From positions 186,001 through 250,000 of the forward strand of contig SMDE01000005.1 of the NCBI GenBank assembly GCA_004346725.1: a DNA stretch of 64,000 nt, read 5' to 3'. The translations under genes were made by a program, and so were the position numbers. This DNA is from Phytobacter diazotrophicus (GTDB lineage: Bacteria; Pseudomonadota; Gammaproteobacteria; Enterobacterales; Enterobacteriaceae). This document shows, one piece after another, positions 25,989-35,389 of the stretch. Every line of letters starts with the position of its first letter. Within the stretch, counting starts at the first letter, position 1. The notes below the pieces were generated by a model. The model was not told the DNA's origin. It searched no databases and worked only from the letters and a program-made list of their open reading frames with translations.

Positions 25989-26222
25989 TTACAGGATACT
26001 GCCACCTTTGGTGAGCTGCTCGCGTCGCGCTTCCATATCCTCTTTATGCTGACGACCATGCTGCGAGATGGCGTGACGCAGGCGCTGTTGCTGGGTATAA
26101 CGCTCTTCCCGGCTCAGCGCGCTATCGTCGCTCAGTGCAATCAGCAGCTCGTTCATATTTGCAATCACGCTTTGTGCAATGGTTTCGTCCACGCGGGCGA
26201 TTACCTCATCCAGATGTGACAT
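25989..26222 (-). CDS. ydcY: Conserved small protein YdcY (DUF2526)
   Basis: A 77-residue soluble, helical, charged protein starting MSHLDEVIARVDETIAQSVIANMNELLIALSDD and ending EQLTKGGSIL, matching E. coli YdcY in length and sequence. Function is unknown. It lies 11 bp downstream of the orphan binding protein on the same strand, which could place both in one transcript. The convergent ydcZ ends one base away. Confidence 0.9.
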   Translation of the reverse strand: MSHLDEVIARVDETIAQSVIANMNELLIALSDDSALSREERYTQQQRLRHAISQHGRQHKEDMEARREQLTKGGSIL

Positions 26223-26233
26223 GCCTACCCCTG

Positions 26234-27832
26234 TTAATTCAGTTTTGCTTTCGAAAAATCACTGCCCATTAAGCTCACGCTATAGCCCGTGACGTTACTG
26301 CGTGTGGCATAGAAGGTTTTACCGTTCGCCAGCGCAATCCACGGCGCCTGCTGATAGAAGACCTCTTGTGCCTGACCATAAAGCCCGGCGCGTTTTGCCG
26401 GATCGCTGGTCAGTTTAGCCTGCAGTACCGGGCCATCATACGCTTTATCGCACCAACGTGCGGCATTCGAACCGCTTTTCACACTGGCGCAGCTTAACAG
26501 GGTGTCGGCAAAGTTATCCGGGTCGCCATTATCCGACATCCAGCCAAACAGCGCGGTATCATGCTCACCGCGACGCATCCCGGCCAGGTATTCGCCCCAC
26601 TCATAAGAGACAATTTTCGCTTTCACGCCCACTTTCGCCCAGTCGCTCTGGATCATCTCCGCAATGCGACGTGAGTTCGGGTTGTACGGACGCTGTACCG
26701 GCATGGACCAGAGGGTCGTTTCAAAGCCCTTCTCCAGCCCGGCCTGTTTCAGCAGTGCTTTGGCTTTTTCCGGATCGTAGCCGTAATCTTTCAGATCTTT
26801 TTTGTAGCCCAGCATGTTCGGCGGCAGCGGCGATTTCGCCACGGTACCCGACCCCAGGAAGACCGCATCGACAATCGCTTTTTTGTCAGTAGCGTAATTC
26901 AACGCCTGACGCACCAGGACATTATCAAACGGTTTTTTCTCGGTGTTAAACGCCAGATAGCCGACGTTCAGCGCATCGATAGTGTGCAGGGTCAGATCTT
27001 TATTGCCCTTAATCTGCTCAAACTGAACCGGCGCAGGCGCCGGGATAATCTGACACTCGTTGGTTTGCAGTTTCGCCAGACGCGTCTGGACATCCGGGGT
27101 GATGGCAAAAATCAGGTGTTTTGTCGGCACCTCGCCGTCCCAATAGTTGGGGTTTGCGAGATAGCGGATTTGCGCGTCGGTTTTGTATTGCTGTAAGACA
27201 TACGGGCCCGTACCGATCGGCCAGTTATCGACATTCTCCGGCGTCCCTTTTTTCAGCATGGCGTCGGCATATTCCGCCGAGAGGATGGAGGCGAAGTCCA
27301 TTCCCCAGTCCGCAAGAAACGCGGCGTTAGGCTCGCTCAAAACAAACTGAACGTGATAGTCATCAACCTTTTTGACATCCTGAATCAGTTTATCCAGCCC
27401 AACATCGCTGAAATATTCGTAATTTCCTTTCGAAACATTATGATAAGGATGGTTAGGGTCTTTCTGGCGCATGACGGAGAAAATAACGTCATCCGCATTA
27501 AAATCGCGGGTCGGTTTAAAGTATTTATTGCTGTTAAATTTAACGCCCTGACGCAGCGTAAAGGTGTATGTTTTCCCGTCCGGCGAGATTGTCCAGGCGG
27601 TGGCCAGTGATGGAATCGGGGTGTTTTTCACCGGATCGAAGTTCACCAGTCGGTTATACAGCACCTGTGAACTGGCGACAAACGATGGGCCAGAGCTGGC
27701 GATTTGCGGGTTGAACGATTCCGGCGAGGCTTCGGAGCAATAGACAAGGGTGTCATTGTTTGCCGCCCACACGGCGCCTGCAGGTAACAGCGTGCTCAGC
27801 GCCAGCGCGAGCAGGGATTTCCTTGCGAACAT
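26234..27832 (-). CDS. Orphan DppA-like periplasmic peptide-binding protein (SBP_bac_5)
   Basis: A 532-residue exported binding protein with the signal peptide MFARKSLLALALSTLLPAGAVWA. The mature start NNDTLVYCSEASPESFNPQ and blocks TFTLRQGVKFNSNKYFKPTRDFNADDVIFSVMRQ, MPVQRPYNPNSRRIAEMIQSDWAKVG, and SDNGDPDNF, which in DppA carries the aspartate that binds the peptide amino end, are all present. No permease or ATPase gene is adjacent, so it probably feeds the chromosomal Dpp or another importer, as MppA does for Opp. Its C-terminal ATRSNVTGYSVSLMGSDFSKAKLN differs from DppA, suggesting another specificity. A paralogue lies at 57458-59053. Confidence 0.87.
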   Translation of the reverse strand: MFARKSLLALALSTLLPAGAVWAANNDTLVYCSEASPESFNPQIASSGPSFVASSQVLYNRLVNFDPVKNTPIPSLATAWTISPDGKTYTFTLRQGVKFNSNKYFKPTRDFNADDVIFSVMRQKDPNHPYHNVSKGNYEYFSDVGLDKLIQDVKKVDDYHVQFVLSEPNAAFLADWGMDFASILSAEYADAMLKKGTPENVDNWPIGTGPYVLQQYKTDAQIRYLANPNYWDGEVPTKHLIFAITPDVQTRLAKLQTNECQIIPAPAPVQFEQIKGNKDLTLHTIDALNVGYLAFNTEKKPFDNVLVRQALNYATDKKAIVDAVFLGSGTVAKSPLPPNMLGYKKDLKDYGYDPEKAKALLKQAGLEKGFETTLWSMPVQRPYNPNSRRIAEMIQSDWAKVGVKAKIVSYEWGEYLAGMRRGEHDTALFGWMSDNGDPDNFADTLLSCASVKSGSNAARWCDKAYDGPVLQAKLTSDPAKRAGLYGQAQEVFYQQAPWIALANGKTFYATRSNVTGYSVSLMGSDFSKAKLN

Positions 27833-28112
27833 AGATTCGGGCCTTATTTATTATTTGGAGTATTAATCTCAGCACAGCAGAAGTGAACTGGCAAATAACG
27901 AATCACTATCAGGTTATTCTAATCCAGTTGTTTTTGCTGAATTTTCCAGCAAAATTAAATTTATCATTCAACTTAAACGAACTTCTTGCCGTCAAGGTTT
28001 ATGAGATGGTCTCAATGCGTCGAGAATTCAATGGTTTTGCGCTCTCTTCTGCCGTTTGTTTGTGATGACATTGCGTACAGTAGACGCGTGAAAAAGTCTA
28101 TGGGATGAAAAC

Positions 28113-29489
28113 GTGGCAAAAACACTCTTGCGCAGCGGCGATCTTGATGATTTTCAAGCCGTGGGCGGCGGCGGTCAGGCCGTATTTGATTCGGCGTTAC
28201 AAATTCGTGAAGCCCTGCGTCTGCGTAAGCAGCAGGCGCTGGTTGACTGCCTTGCCATACCGCAGGTGAATGATGAAGGCGACCGCGTTGACTGGTACTC
28301 CCCTGTTGAAGGCCGCGCCCAGGCCTGGAAAGCCGCCGATGAAGATGCACGCTTTCGTGCCTTACGTTACCTGGAAAGCACCCTGGACAGCGCCGCGACC
28401 CTCAGCCGCAAATGCATGCAGTCGCCAAAAACAGCACAGCAACTGTTTGGTTCACTGCTGGAAAAAGCGTTGCAGTTTCCCGGTGAAAACCACGTTTTTC
28501 TTGTCGACGGTAAGCCGGTCATCACCTTCTGGGGCTTTGTTAATCTCAATGAGAGTGCCAGAGAAGATGTGCTGGAATGCCTGCGTAAAGAAGATATTCC
28601 GGAGCCGCTTGCCGTTATCGAGCCAGAACCGGAACCTGCCGAAGAGCCTGTTGCCACGGTCACGATAAGCCACGCCGACGAACCGCTGCTCGCGCCTGTG
28701 CCGGGAATCAGCACAGCCGTAGCGAAAGACGAACCGGTAATGCAAATGGCCTCGCCGGTTGCTGAACCTGAGCCCATTCCCGAGCCGGAACCGACGCCAG
28801 CCCCTGTCGCGGTAAAACGTCGCCGCTACGGCCTGTGGGTTTTGCCGATTGCGGCCGCCGTGGCTGCGGCGGTTGCGGTGCCATTATGGTTAAATCAGCA
28901 ACATGAAGCCCCCGCCCCGAAAACCGTACAGTCTGCGCCTGTGGTGGCCAGCCCCGAACCTGCGCCGGTCGCCGTTGTGCGTCACACCCCAACGCTGAAT
29001 GCAAATCTGCCGCTCCATCAGGCCGAGGTGGTTGCGCCCAAAGTGGAAACACCTGAACCCGTGGTACATGAGAAAAAACCGTTGGTGATCACCGCTATCC
29101 CGAAAGATGCGCTGGTCATGGACGCGCTGGAAGTGAAAACGGGCTCAACCCGTTTCCTCAATGGTAACTGGCGCGTCGTGATGGACGTGAAAGACCAGGC
29201 CACCGGTAAAGATGTCACCATGCGTTTTCAGATTCAGAACAATAAAGGCACGGCGCGCGTTATTCAGGGCAATAATTTGAGCTGTCGCGCCGACCTGTAC
29301 TCCGGCCTGCACGAAACCGGGGTTTTAATGATCAAGAGTCGCAGCACGGCACGTTGCACCGACGGTTCCCGCTACCCAATGCCGGAGATTTCCTGCAAAG
29401 CCGGAACCAATGATATCGCGGAATGCAGTGCGCGCTTTGAAGCGAATACCACGCCCGTTGCGGTGACCTTCAGAAAAACAGGTGCCTGA
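28113..29489 (+). CDS. srfA: Virulence-associated protein SrfA
   Basis: A 458-residue protein starting at GTG 28113 (VAKTLLRSGD) after a GGGATG sequence. The first 160 residues are soluble and helical (similar to other SrfA proteins), then comes an acidic Pro/Glu stretch (PEPEPAEEPV, EPEPIPEPEPTPAP), one membrane segment at 239-260 (GLWVLPIAAAVAAAVAVPLWL) preceded by KRRR, another Pro-rich linker and a 150-residue C-terminal domain with four cysteines (LSCRADLYSG, ARCTDG, EISCKAG, IAECSA) likely periplasmic. Salmonella srfABC is reported as an SsrB-regulated operon; the biochemical role is unsettled. It precedes srfB directly. Confidence 0.85.
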   Translation: MAKTLLRSGDLDDFQAVGGGGQAVFDSALQIREALRLRKQQALVDCLAIPQVNDEGDRVDWYSPVEGRAQAWKAADEDARFRALRYLESTLDSAATLSRKCMQSPKTAQQLFGSLLEKALQFPGENHVFLVDGKPVITFWGFVNLNESAREDVLECLRKEDIPEPLAVIEPEPEPAEEPVATVTISHADEPLLAPVPGISTAVAKDEPVMQMASPVAEPEPIPEPEPTPAPVAVKRRRYGLWVLPIAAAVAAAVAVPLWLNQQHEAPAPKTVQSAPVVASPEPAPVAVVRHTPTLNANLPLHQAEVVAPKVETPEPVVHEKKPLVITAIPKDALVMDALEVKTGSTRFLNGNWRVVMDVKDQATGKDVTMRFQIQNNKGTARVIQGNNLSCRADLYSGLHETGVLMIKSRSTARCTDGSRYPMPEISCKAGTNDIAECSARFEANTTPVAVTFRKTGA

Positions 29490-29493
29490 TTTT

Positions 29494-32475
29494 ATGCTGG
29501 TTAATCTTTGTGATTACAAACAGAGCGTCACACTTATCGCCAACAGTGGCGTCCAGTTTCTCGATTTTGGCCTGACGCCACAGGAGTCGGCACAAAGCGG
29601 TCGCTTTGTACGTAAGACGGCGAACGGTCCACTGTTGCGCCTGGATTACGATCTGGTCAATGAACGCTATACCCTACCGGCGCACAATGGCGGCATGCCC
29701 GAGGTAGTCAAACCGGAAAGCACCCAGTCGCTGCACGCGTCGCTGGCGGTGCTCGATGGCGTGTGGCTGCCCATACCGTTCTTACGCTTCAACCCGCCGC
29801 GTACCTTTGTCGAAGGGCCAGAAAACTGGGCGCGGGTACAAATTCGTAAACTGAGTGAACCGGATGGCGCCGGGAATACCCACCGCGTAACCCTGGCCCT
29901 CGACAGCCAGATCAACGGCAATTCCCCGTCAGCGCTGGCACCGCAAGAGAACGATATTCTTAACGGCACACGCTTCGCGCTGGCCTGGCGTGATGACGAA
30001 GTGGCGGATTTTCTCGATCAGACCTGGGTAGATGGCTGGTTACGGGAGGCGTTTCTTCAGCACATCAATCAGGATGAACAACGCAGTGAGCGTGAAATTA
30101 CCCAGGCGTTGCGCAGCTTTGAATATCAGGCGCACTGGCTGAACCTGCTTACCCTGCTGGGAACACAACTTCTGGTGCCTGAGGTGAAAATTGTCACCCA
30201 CACGCTGAGCACCCCGGCTATCCCGGTGGATTTAATTCTCGATGTCGGCAACACCCATACCTGTGGCGTCATTATTGAAGATCATGGCGATGCCAACGAT
30301 GGGCTGCGCCAGACCGCCGAGCTGCAGGTGCGTTCCTTAAGCGAACCGCAATTCCTTAATGAACCCCTGTTCACCAGCCGCCTGGAGTTCTCCGAAGCAC
30401 GCTTTGGCAAACAGCATTTCTCGGTAGAAAGCGGACGCGAAGACGCGTTTATCTGGCCTTCTATTGTGCGTGTCGGCGACGAGGCCCGCAAACTGGCGAT
30501 GCAGCGTCTGGGTACCGAAGGCAACAGCGGAATTTCCAGCCCGCGCCGTTACCTTTGGGATGAAACCCCGGTATTGCAGGACTGGCGTTTTAGCCAGATG
30601 AACAGCAAAACGCAGCGCGAACCTCTGGCAACCGCGTTTCCGCTGATGAACCTGATGAACGATGAAGGTCAGCCGCTGTATACCCTGCCCGTCGATGAGC
30701 GCCTGCCCGTCTTTTCGCCACAATACAGTCGCAGCACGTTGATGACACATATGCTGTGCGAGCTGCTGGCACAGGCGCTCGGGCAGATTAATAGCGTCGC
30801 CACCCGTTTGCGTCTGGGCTTTCCCGCCTCGCCGCGTCAGTTGCGCACCATTATTCTGACTCTGCCGTCGGCGATGCCGAAGCAGGAACGTGAAATTTTC
30901 CGCCGCCGGATGTTCGAAGCCATTGCGCTGGTCTGGAAAGCCATGGGCTGGCATCCACAAGATGATGACTTTGCGCATCGCAAGCAGCAGGAAAAAAGCG
31001 TGGTGCCGGTTCCGCATATCCAGATGGAGTGGGACGAAGCCAGTTGCGGTCAACTCGTCTGGCTGTATAACGAGGCGATTTCCCGCTACGCCGGGCAAAC
31101 CGAAACTTTTTTTGCCTCCCTCGCCCGTCCCGATCGGGCCGAAGCTCCAGGCGCGCGGCCGGGACGCTCCCTGCGCGTTGCCTCGGTGGATGTCGGCGGC
31201 GGCACAACCGATATGGCGATCACCCATTATCAACTTGATGATGGTACCGGCAGCAACGTTAAAATCACCCCGCAATTGCTGTTCCGTGAAGGGTTTAAAG
31301 TGGCGGGTGACGATGTGCTGCTGGATGTGATTCAGCGCTGCGTGCTGCCTGCGATGCAAACCCAATTGCAAAAAGCCGGGATTACGGATGCCGCCTCGTT
31401 GCTGGCAACCCTGTTTGGCGACTCCGGGCGTATTGATACGCAGGCGGTGTTGCGCCAACAAACCACCCTGCAACTGTTCATGCCCATTGGCCATGCCATT
31501 CTGGCGGCGTGGGAAGAGAGTGATGTTAACGATCCGCTTGCCGGACTGTATGCCACGTTCGGCGAACTGTTGAGCCAGTTGCCAACGCGCAACGTGATGA
31601 ACTACCTCAAACAGGCGATCGACCATGCGCTCCCTGCCGGCTCGCCGGAGTTTGATGTGCTGAGCGTGCCGATTCAGGTCAACTTCCGCGAATTACAGGA
31701 CGCGATGCTAGCCGGGCAATTTACTCTTGCCTCGCCGCTGCACGCGGTCTGCGAAGCCATCAGCCATTACTGTTGTGATGTCCTGTTGATTACCGGACGT
31801 CCTGGCTGTCTGCCGGGTGTGCAGGCGTTGATTCGCCATTTGCAGCCGGTGCCGGTTAACCGCATGATCTGGCTTGATAAGTACCGCGTACATGAGTGGT
31901 ATCCGTTCAGCCAGCAAGGCAAAATCGGCAACCCGAAATCGACCGCGGCGGTAGGGGCAATGCTGTGCAGCCTGGCGCTGGATCTGCGTCTGCCGCGCTT
32001 TAACTTTAAAGCCGCTGACATCGGCGCCTACTCGACCGTGCGCTATCTCGGCGTGCTGGATAACGTGGTCAACACCCTGCGCGATGAGAATATCTGGTAT
32101 CACGATATCGATCTGGATAAACCGGGCGCGAAGCTGGATGCCCGTCTGCATTTCCCGCTGCGTGGTAATGTCACGCTCGGTTTTCGTCAACTGGCAAACG
32201 CCCGCTGGCCTGCCACCCCGCTCTACACGCTGAGCATTAACTCTTCTGACCTGGCGAAAACCATCGCCGGCGACGGGGTGTTGAATGTGCGGCTGCAATT
32301 TAGCGGCGGCAACAAACACCAGGGGCCGGAATCGTTTATTCTGAGCGAAGCCTGGCTGCAGGATGGTACGCCGGTTCCCGCCGATGCGTTAACCTTCAAA
32401 TTGAATACGCTGGCCGATCGCCGCCACAGTGGCAGCCATTACTGGATCGACAGCGGGAGTGTGTATCTGAAATGA
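29494..32475 (+). CDS. srfB: Virulence-associated protein SrfB, actin/Hsp70-like fold
   Basis: A 993-residue soluble protein. Two phosphate-binding motifs of the actin/Hsp70 superfamily are visible: LILDVGNTHTCGVI (D250) and ASVDVGGGTTDMAI (around 563-575), which together suggest ATP binding in the second half of the protein. The N-terminal 240 residues look unique to the family. I prefer ATG 29494 (MLVNLCDYKQ), four bases after the srfA stop; GTG at 29482 overlapping srfA is possible. The stop overlaps the srfC start by four bases (ATGA), so SrfB and SrfC are made in a coupled way and may form a complex. Confidence 0.87.
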   Translation: MLVNLCDYKQSVTLIANSGVQFLDFGLTPQESAQSGRFVRKTANGPLLRLDYDLVNERYTLPAHNGGMPEVVKPESTQSLHASLAVLDGVWLPIPFLRFNPPRTFVEGPENWARVQIRKLSEPDGAGNTHRVTLALDSQINGNSPSALAPQENDILNGTRFALAWRDDEVADFLDQTWVDGWLREAFLQHINQDEQRSEREITQALRSFEYQAHWLNLLTLLGTQLLVPEVKIVTHTLSTPAIPVDLILDVGNTHTCGVIIEDHGDANDGLRQTAELQVRSLSEPQFLNEPLFTSRLEFSEARFGKQHFSVESGREDAFIWPSIVRVGDEARKLAMQRLGTEGNSGISSPRRYLWDETPVLQDWRFSQMNSKTQREPLATAFPLMNLMNDEGQPLYTLPVDERLPVFSPQYSRSTLMTHMLCELLAQALGQINSVATRLRLGFPASPRQLRTIILTLPSAMPKQEREIFRRRMFEAIALVWKAMGWHPQDDDFAHRKQQEKSVVPVPHIQMEWDEASCGQLVWLYNEAISRYAGQTETFFASLARPDRAEAPGARPGRSLRVASVDVGGGTTDMAITHYQLDDGTGSNVKITPQLLFREGFKVAGDDVLLDVIQRCVLPAMQTQLQKAGITDAASLLATLFGDSGRIDTQAVLRQQTTLQLFMPIGHAILAAWEESDVNDPLAGLYATFGELLSQLPTRNVMNYLKQAIDHALPAGSPEFDVLSVPIQVNFRELQDAMLAGQFTLASPLHAVCEAISHYCCDVLLITGRPGCLPGVQALIRHLQPVPVNRMIWLDKYRVHEWYPFSQQGKIGNPKSTAAVGAMLCSLALDLRLPRFNFKAADIGAYSTVRYLGVLDNVVNTLRDENIWYHDIDLDKPGAKLDARLHFPLRGNVTLGFRQLANARWPATPLYTLSINSSDLAKTIAGDGVLNVRLQFSGGNKHQGPESFILSEAWLQDGTPVPADALTFKLNTLADRRHSGSHYWIDSGSVYLK

Positions 32476-34643
32476 GTGCAAGTATGAGCACGACCCAGGC
32501 GATCAGTGCATGGATCAATGAAAACCGTCAGATTTCACCGTTGCTGGATGATGACGCGGACGCGCTACTGGCGCGCTTAACGGCGCTCACGGCGCAGGAG
32601 TCTGCGCTGGAAAGCGCCGCGAAAATGCCCTGCACCGTTGGGCTGTACGGGCATGCTCAGGCAGCCAAAGCCCATTTACTTGCCGCGCTGTGCGACAGCG
32701 GCAACGGACGTTTACATGTCTTGCTGGGTGAGAAGACGCTGGATTATTTCAGCCATCTCAACCCCGGCCATATGTTGACCAGTATGGCGCTGCGTTTCAG
32801 CCGCGAAAATCCGCGTGTTGATGATAATTTCCCCCTGCGCTTACGTCTGATTAGCGAGGCGGAACTGGTGCAGGTCTTCATCGCGCACGCGCAGGCCATG
32901 CCGGAAGTGCGTGTCGTCGACAAGACGGTTATTGAAAGCCGTCTGGCAAAATGGCGCGCACTGCGCCAGCCAAACCCGGTTCCGGGCATTAGCGCGGAAG
33001 ATGTCGGGGGAATTGCCCGTTTCTGGCGCTCGGTGGTGCCGTCATCACAACAGCATATGGACGACGCGCTATGGTATCAGTTCGCCTGCCTTCTGCCATC
33101 GCTGGACTTGAGCGCTCGCGCCAGTGCCTGGGCACTGCTGTGGGGTGAGCAACAGGAGTTAACTCAACAATGGCTATCGCTGGCGCATACGCTGCACCAG
33201 ACCGGAAACGCCAGGGAACTGGCGGCGCCGTTGAGCCTGTTAGTCGATAACTTCGCCCTGCCGACCGAAGGTTTTCTCACCCCTACGGAACAGGACAATG
33301 AAGCCATTGCCGGTGAGGTGGTGGTGCATCCGTGGTCGGACGATCAATTACAGAATGCGGTCAGTATTCCTGTTTCGACGCTGGCGCTGTTAACCAAAGA
33401 GCTGGTGCTTCCGGTCGAAAACAGTGAACTGAACGGTGTGGATATTCTGGATATCCCCACCCCGGCGCCGCAGGAGGGACATCCGCTGTGGAACAGTAAA
33501 TGCCGCTGGCTGCTGGAGAGCTATCGTCAGCAATTACAGCCGGATGTCTTACTGATTTGCAATGCCACGGCGCATCGCTCAACCACGACGGCAACGGCGA
33601 AAGCGTTACTGAACTGGGTGAAGGAGACGCAATCAGGCCATGAGACCGCACTGCCTGGCCTGGTCTGGACCATCACCCCGCACGATGCCCGTTTTACCAG
33701 CGGACAGAATCTTGATGAAGTGGTGCAACAACTGGTCGGGAAACCGGGCCAGCACTGGGGGACGCTGCAGGCGCTGGATGCCAGCAGTTTACAACGGGTT
33801 CTTGAGTGGCTCGCCCAGGCAACCGCCCCGGCGCTGCGTCAGCATCGCTTCAAATCCCTGCGTGAACGTCATCAACTGGCGCTGCGCGATCTGATGCAGG
33901 CCTGGCTTATCGCCCCCGCAAAAGAGAATGCCGCTCAGCGTACCCGCGCAGAAGCGGTCGTGCGTGAGTTGCAGACCCATGCGGCGCGTCATGGCGAGTT
34001 GCTGGAAGGCCTGCTGCCGGATATGCAGCAATTTGACTCTCTGTGGAAGGTTCAGCAACCGCGCGAAGAACAGGTCAGCGGCTTGTTTAACGATGCCATC
34101 GACCTGTTTGGCGAGGCGGCAGAGAGCAGCGAACAGCCTCAAGTGGCGCGTGATGCGGGCCAACAGGCGCACGCGATGTGGATCAACCACTTGCGTCAGT
34201 GGAGTCGTAATGATGAGAACGCCGCCCGGCTTGGCCTCTCGTCCGCCACGGTGCGGCAGATGGCGGAAATCATCATCATTAGTAGCTACCGACTGAATAT
34301 GCCGGAGCAGTTGCAGAAGATTATGCAGCGCGATACCGCTTCTGCGGCGCAGTTGTACGCCGCCATTGGTAATTTTGTCGCCTGGCTGGGTTATGCCGAT
34401 GTTCCGGAAGCGCAGCGCCCTGCCAGCCGCGTGCAGAAAGGCAGCGCTGTGTTCGCCTCCGCGAGTTCTGGCTCGACGGAACGGTTAACGCGTTTAGGCG
34501 AACAACCTGTTCATGCGGCAACGCGCTATGTTTACGACTGGCTGGTCGCTCTCTATACCCGGTCAGTGGAAAACATGGGTTATAGCCATCCGCATGATAT
34601 TTCTCCCACCGCGCGCAAGAAACTCAAAACGCTGCTGCCATAA
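32472..34643 (+). CDS. srfC: Virulence-associated protein SrfC, P-loop-like with degenerate Walker A
   Basis: A 723-residue, mostly helical protein. Near residues 54-70 the sequence TVGLYGHAQAAKAHLLAAL occupies the place of a GTPase-like P-loop but lacks the glycine before lysine and the following Ser/Thr, so nucleotide hydrolysis is doubtful. A later LICNATAHRSTTTATAKALLNWVKETQ segment looks like a nucleotide-fold strand. Family members are annotated as putative virulence effector SrfC. It shares a four-base overlap with srfB and ends the operon, followed by an imperfect hairpin. Confidence 0.86.
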   Translation: MSASMSTTQAISAWINENRQISPLLDDDADALLARLTALTAQESALESAAKMPCTVGLYGHAQAAKAHLLAALCDSGNGRLHVLLGEKTLDYFSHLNPGHMLTSMALRFSRENPRVDDNFPLRLRLISEAELVQVFIAHAQAMPEVRVVDKTVIESRLAKWRALRQPNPVPGISAEDVGGIARFWRSVVPSSQQHMDDALWYQFACLLPSLDLSARASAWALLWGEQQELTQQWLSLAHTLHQTGNARELAAPLSLLVDNFALPTEGFLTPTEQDNEAIAGEVVVHPWSDDQLQNAVSIPVSTLALLTKELVLPVENSELNGVDILDIPTPAPQEGHPLWNSKCRWLLESYRQQLQPDVLLICNATAHRSTTTATAKALLNWVKETQSGHETALPGLVWTITPHDARFTSGQNLDEVVQQLVGKPGQHWGTLQALDASSLQRVLEWLAQATAPALRQHRFKSLRERHQLALRDLMQAWLIAPAKENAAQRTRAEAVVRELQTHAARHGELLEGLLPDMQQFDSLWKVQQPREEQVSGLFNDAIDLFGEAAESSEQPQVARDAGQQAHAMWINHLRQWSRNDENAARLGLSSATVRQMAEIIIISSYRLNMPEQLQKIMQRDTASAAQLYAAIGNFVAWLGYADVPEAQRPASRVQKGSAVFASASSGSTERLTRLGEQPVHAATRYVYDWLVALYTRSVENMGYSHPHDISPTARKKLKTLLP

Positions 34644-34645
34644 AA

Positions 34646-34680
34646 AAGACCCGGCCACCATAACCGGTGGGTCGGGCCTT
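34646..34680 (+). terminator. Imperfect hairpin after srfC
   Basis: GACCCGGCCACC pairs imperfectly with GGTGGGTCGGGCC after the srfC stop, preceded by A6 and followed by TTATCGCTTT. It is a plausible but weak terminator. Confidence 0.45.
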
Positions 34681-34704
34681 ATCGCTTTACACGCGCTCAG
34701 TATG

Positions 34705-34878
34705 TTAGAAAAATGAGAACACCAGGGCAACCGGGAAACTGATCGGCCATGTTGCGCCGACTAAGCACGCGCTGAGCGTTTTGATCCGGCGAGTCTCTTT
34801 GGATAAAAACCAGGTCGCTACGCCCGTCAGTAATGCCATCACGACATAAAACATTAACATCTTAATGAACAAGTCCAT
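34705..34878 (-). CDS. GhoT/OrtT-family small membrane toxin, second copy
   Basis: A 57-residue, two-helix inner-membrane peptide: MDLFIKMLMFYVVMALLTGVATWFLS, a basic loop (KETRRIK), then LLSACLVGATWPISFPVALVFSFF-like. It has the length and the conserved WFLS, RI, LSA-LVG-TWP-SFPVAL-FS pattern of GhoT and OrtT. AAGGAGG precedes the ATG at 34876-34878, a very strong RBS. These proteins damage the membrane and lower ATP when overproduced; no GhoS-like antitoxin gene is visible here, as is also true of OrtT. It is a tandem paralogue of the ortT gene 105 bp upstream. Confidence 0.82.
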   Translation of the reverse strand: MDLFIKMLMFYVVMALLTGVATWFLSKETRRIKTLSACLVGATWPISFPVALVFSFF

Positions 34879-34982
34879 CGTCCGCCTCCTTTCCATGGAA
34901 AACATACGCAGACTATGTTGCACATTTTTTAAGATTATTTTTGTCTAACCGGTCACGCCTTGCGTCACTCTTTATCAAAAGA

Positions 34983-35156
34983 TCAAAACAGTGAGACCAG
35001 TAAGGCCACCGGGAAGCTCATCGGCCACGTTGAGCCCACCAGAAACGCGCTCAGAAAACGGATCCGTTTACGGTCGCTGGATAAAAACCAGGTAATAATT
35101 GCGCAAAGCAGCGCCATAATTGCGTAAAAAACCAGCATTTTTTGATAAAGCGACAT
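34983..35156 (-). CDS. ortT: Orphan toxin OrtT (YdcX)
   Basis: A 57-residue inner-membrane peptide beginning MSLYQKMLVFYAIMALLCAI and ending WPMSFPVALLVSLF, almost the same as E. coli OrtT (57 residues). Two hydrophobic helices flank the basic DRKRIRF loop. E. coli OrtT impairs the membrane and helps survival of stringent-response stress and of trimethoprim or sulfamethoxazole. The ATG at 35154-35156 is preferred to the longer frame to 35219 because it gives the known N-terminus. Confidence 0.9.
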   Translation of the reverse strand: MSLYQKMLVFYAIMALLCAIITWFLSSDRKRIRFLSAFLVGSTWPMSFPVALLVSLF

Positions 35157-35389
35157 AGCCACACTAACCCTGTGATAACAAAACGGGCGCAATATGCCGC
35201 TTTTATTGACATTTATCAAGTTTTTTCACTAATCGTGCGCTTTATCACGAGGGGGAAATTGATGTGCCCCTGATTTTACGGACTGGCAACGCGTGACCGT
35301 CGCTTCTTGTTACTGTACTTTACCCGTATTCGTAATGCCTGCGATGCGAAGCCGGGCCATCACTGGATGCAAATCAGCCCGCGTCAACA

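Noticed and set aside
30337-31626. 429-residue open frame on the minus strand inside srfB
   Set aside because: It is the antisense shadow of a GC-rich gene; low-complexity composition, no start signals and srfB has clear motifs on the plus strand.
34881-34982. Search for a GhoS-like antitoxin beside the tandem membrane toxins
   Set aside because: Spacers of about 104 bp hold no ORF with an RBS that resembles GhoS.
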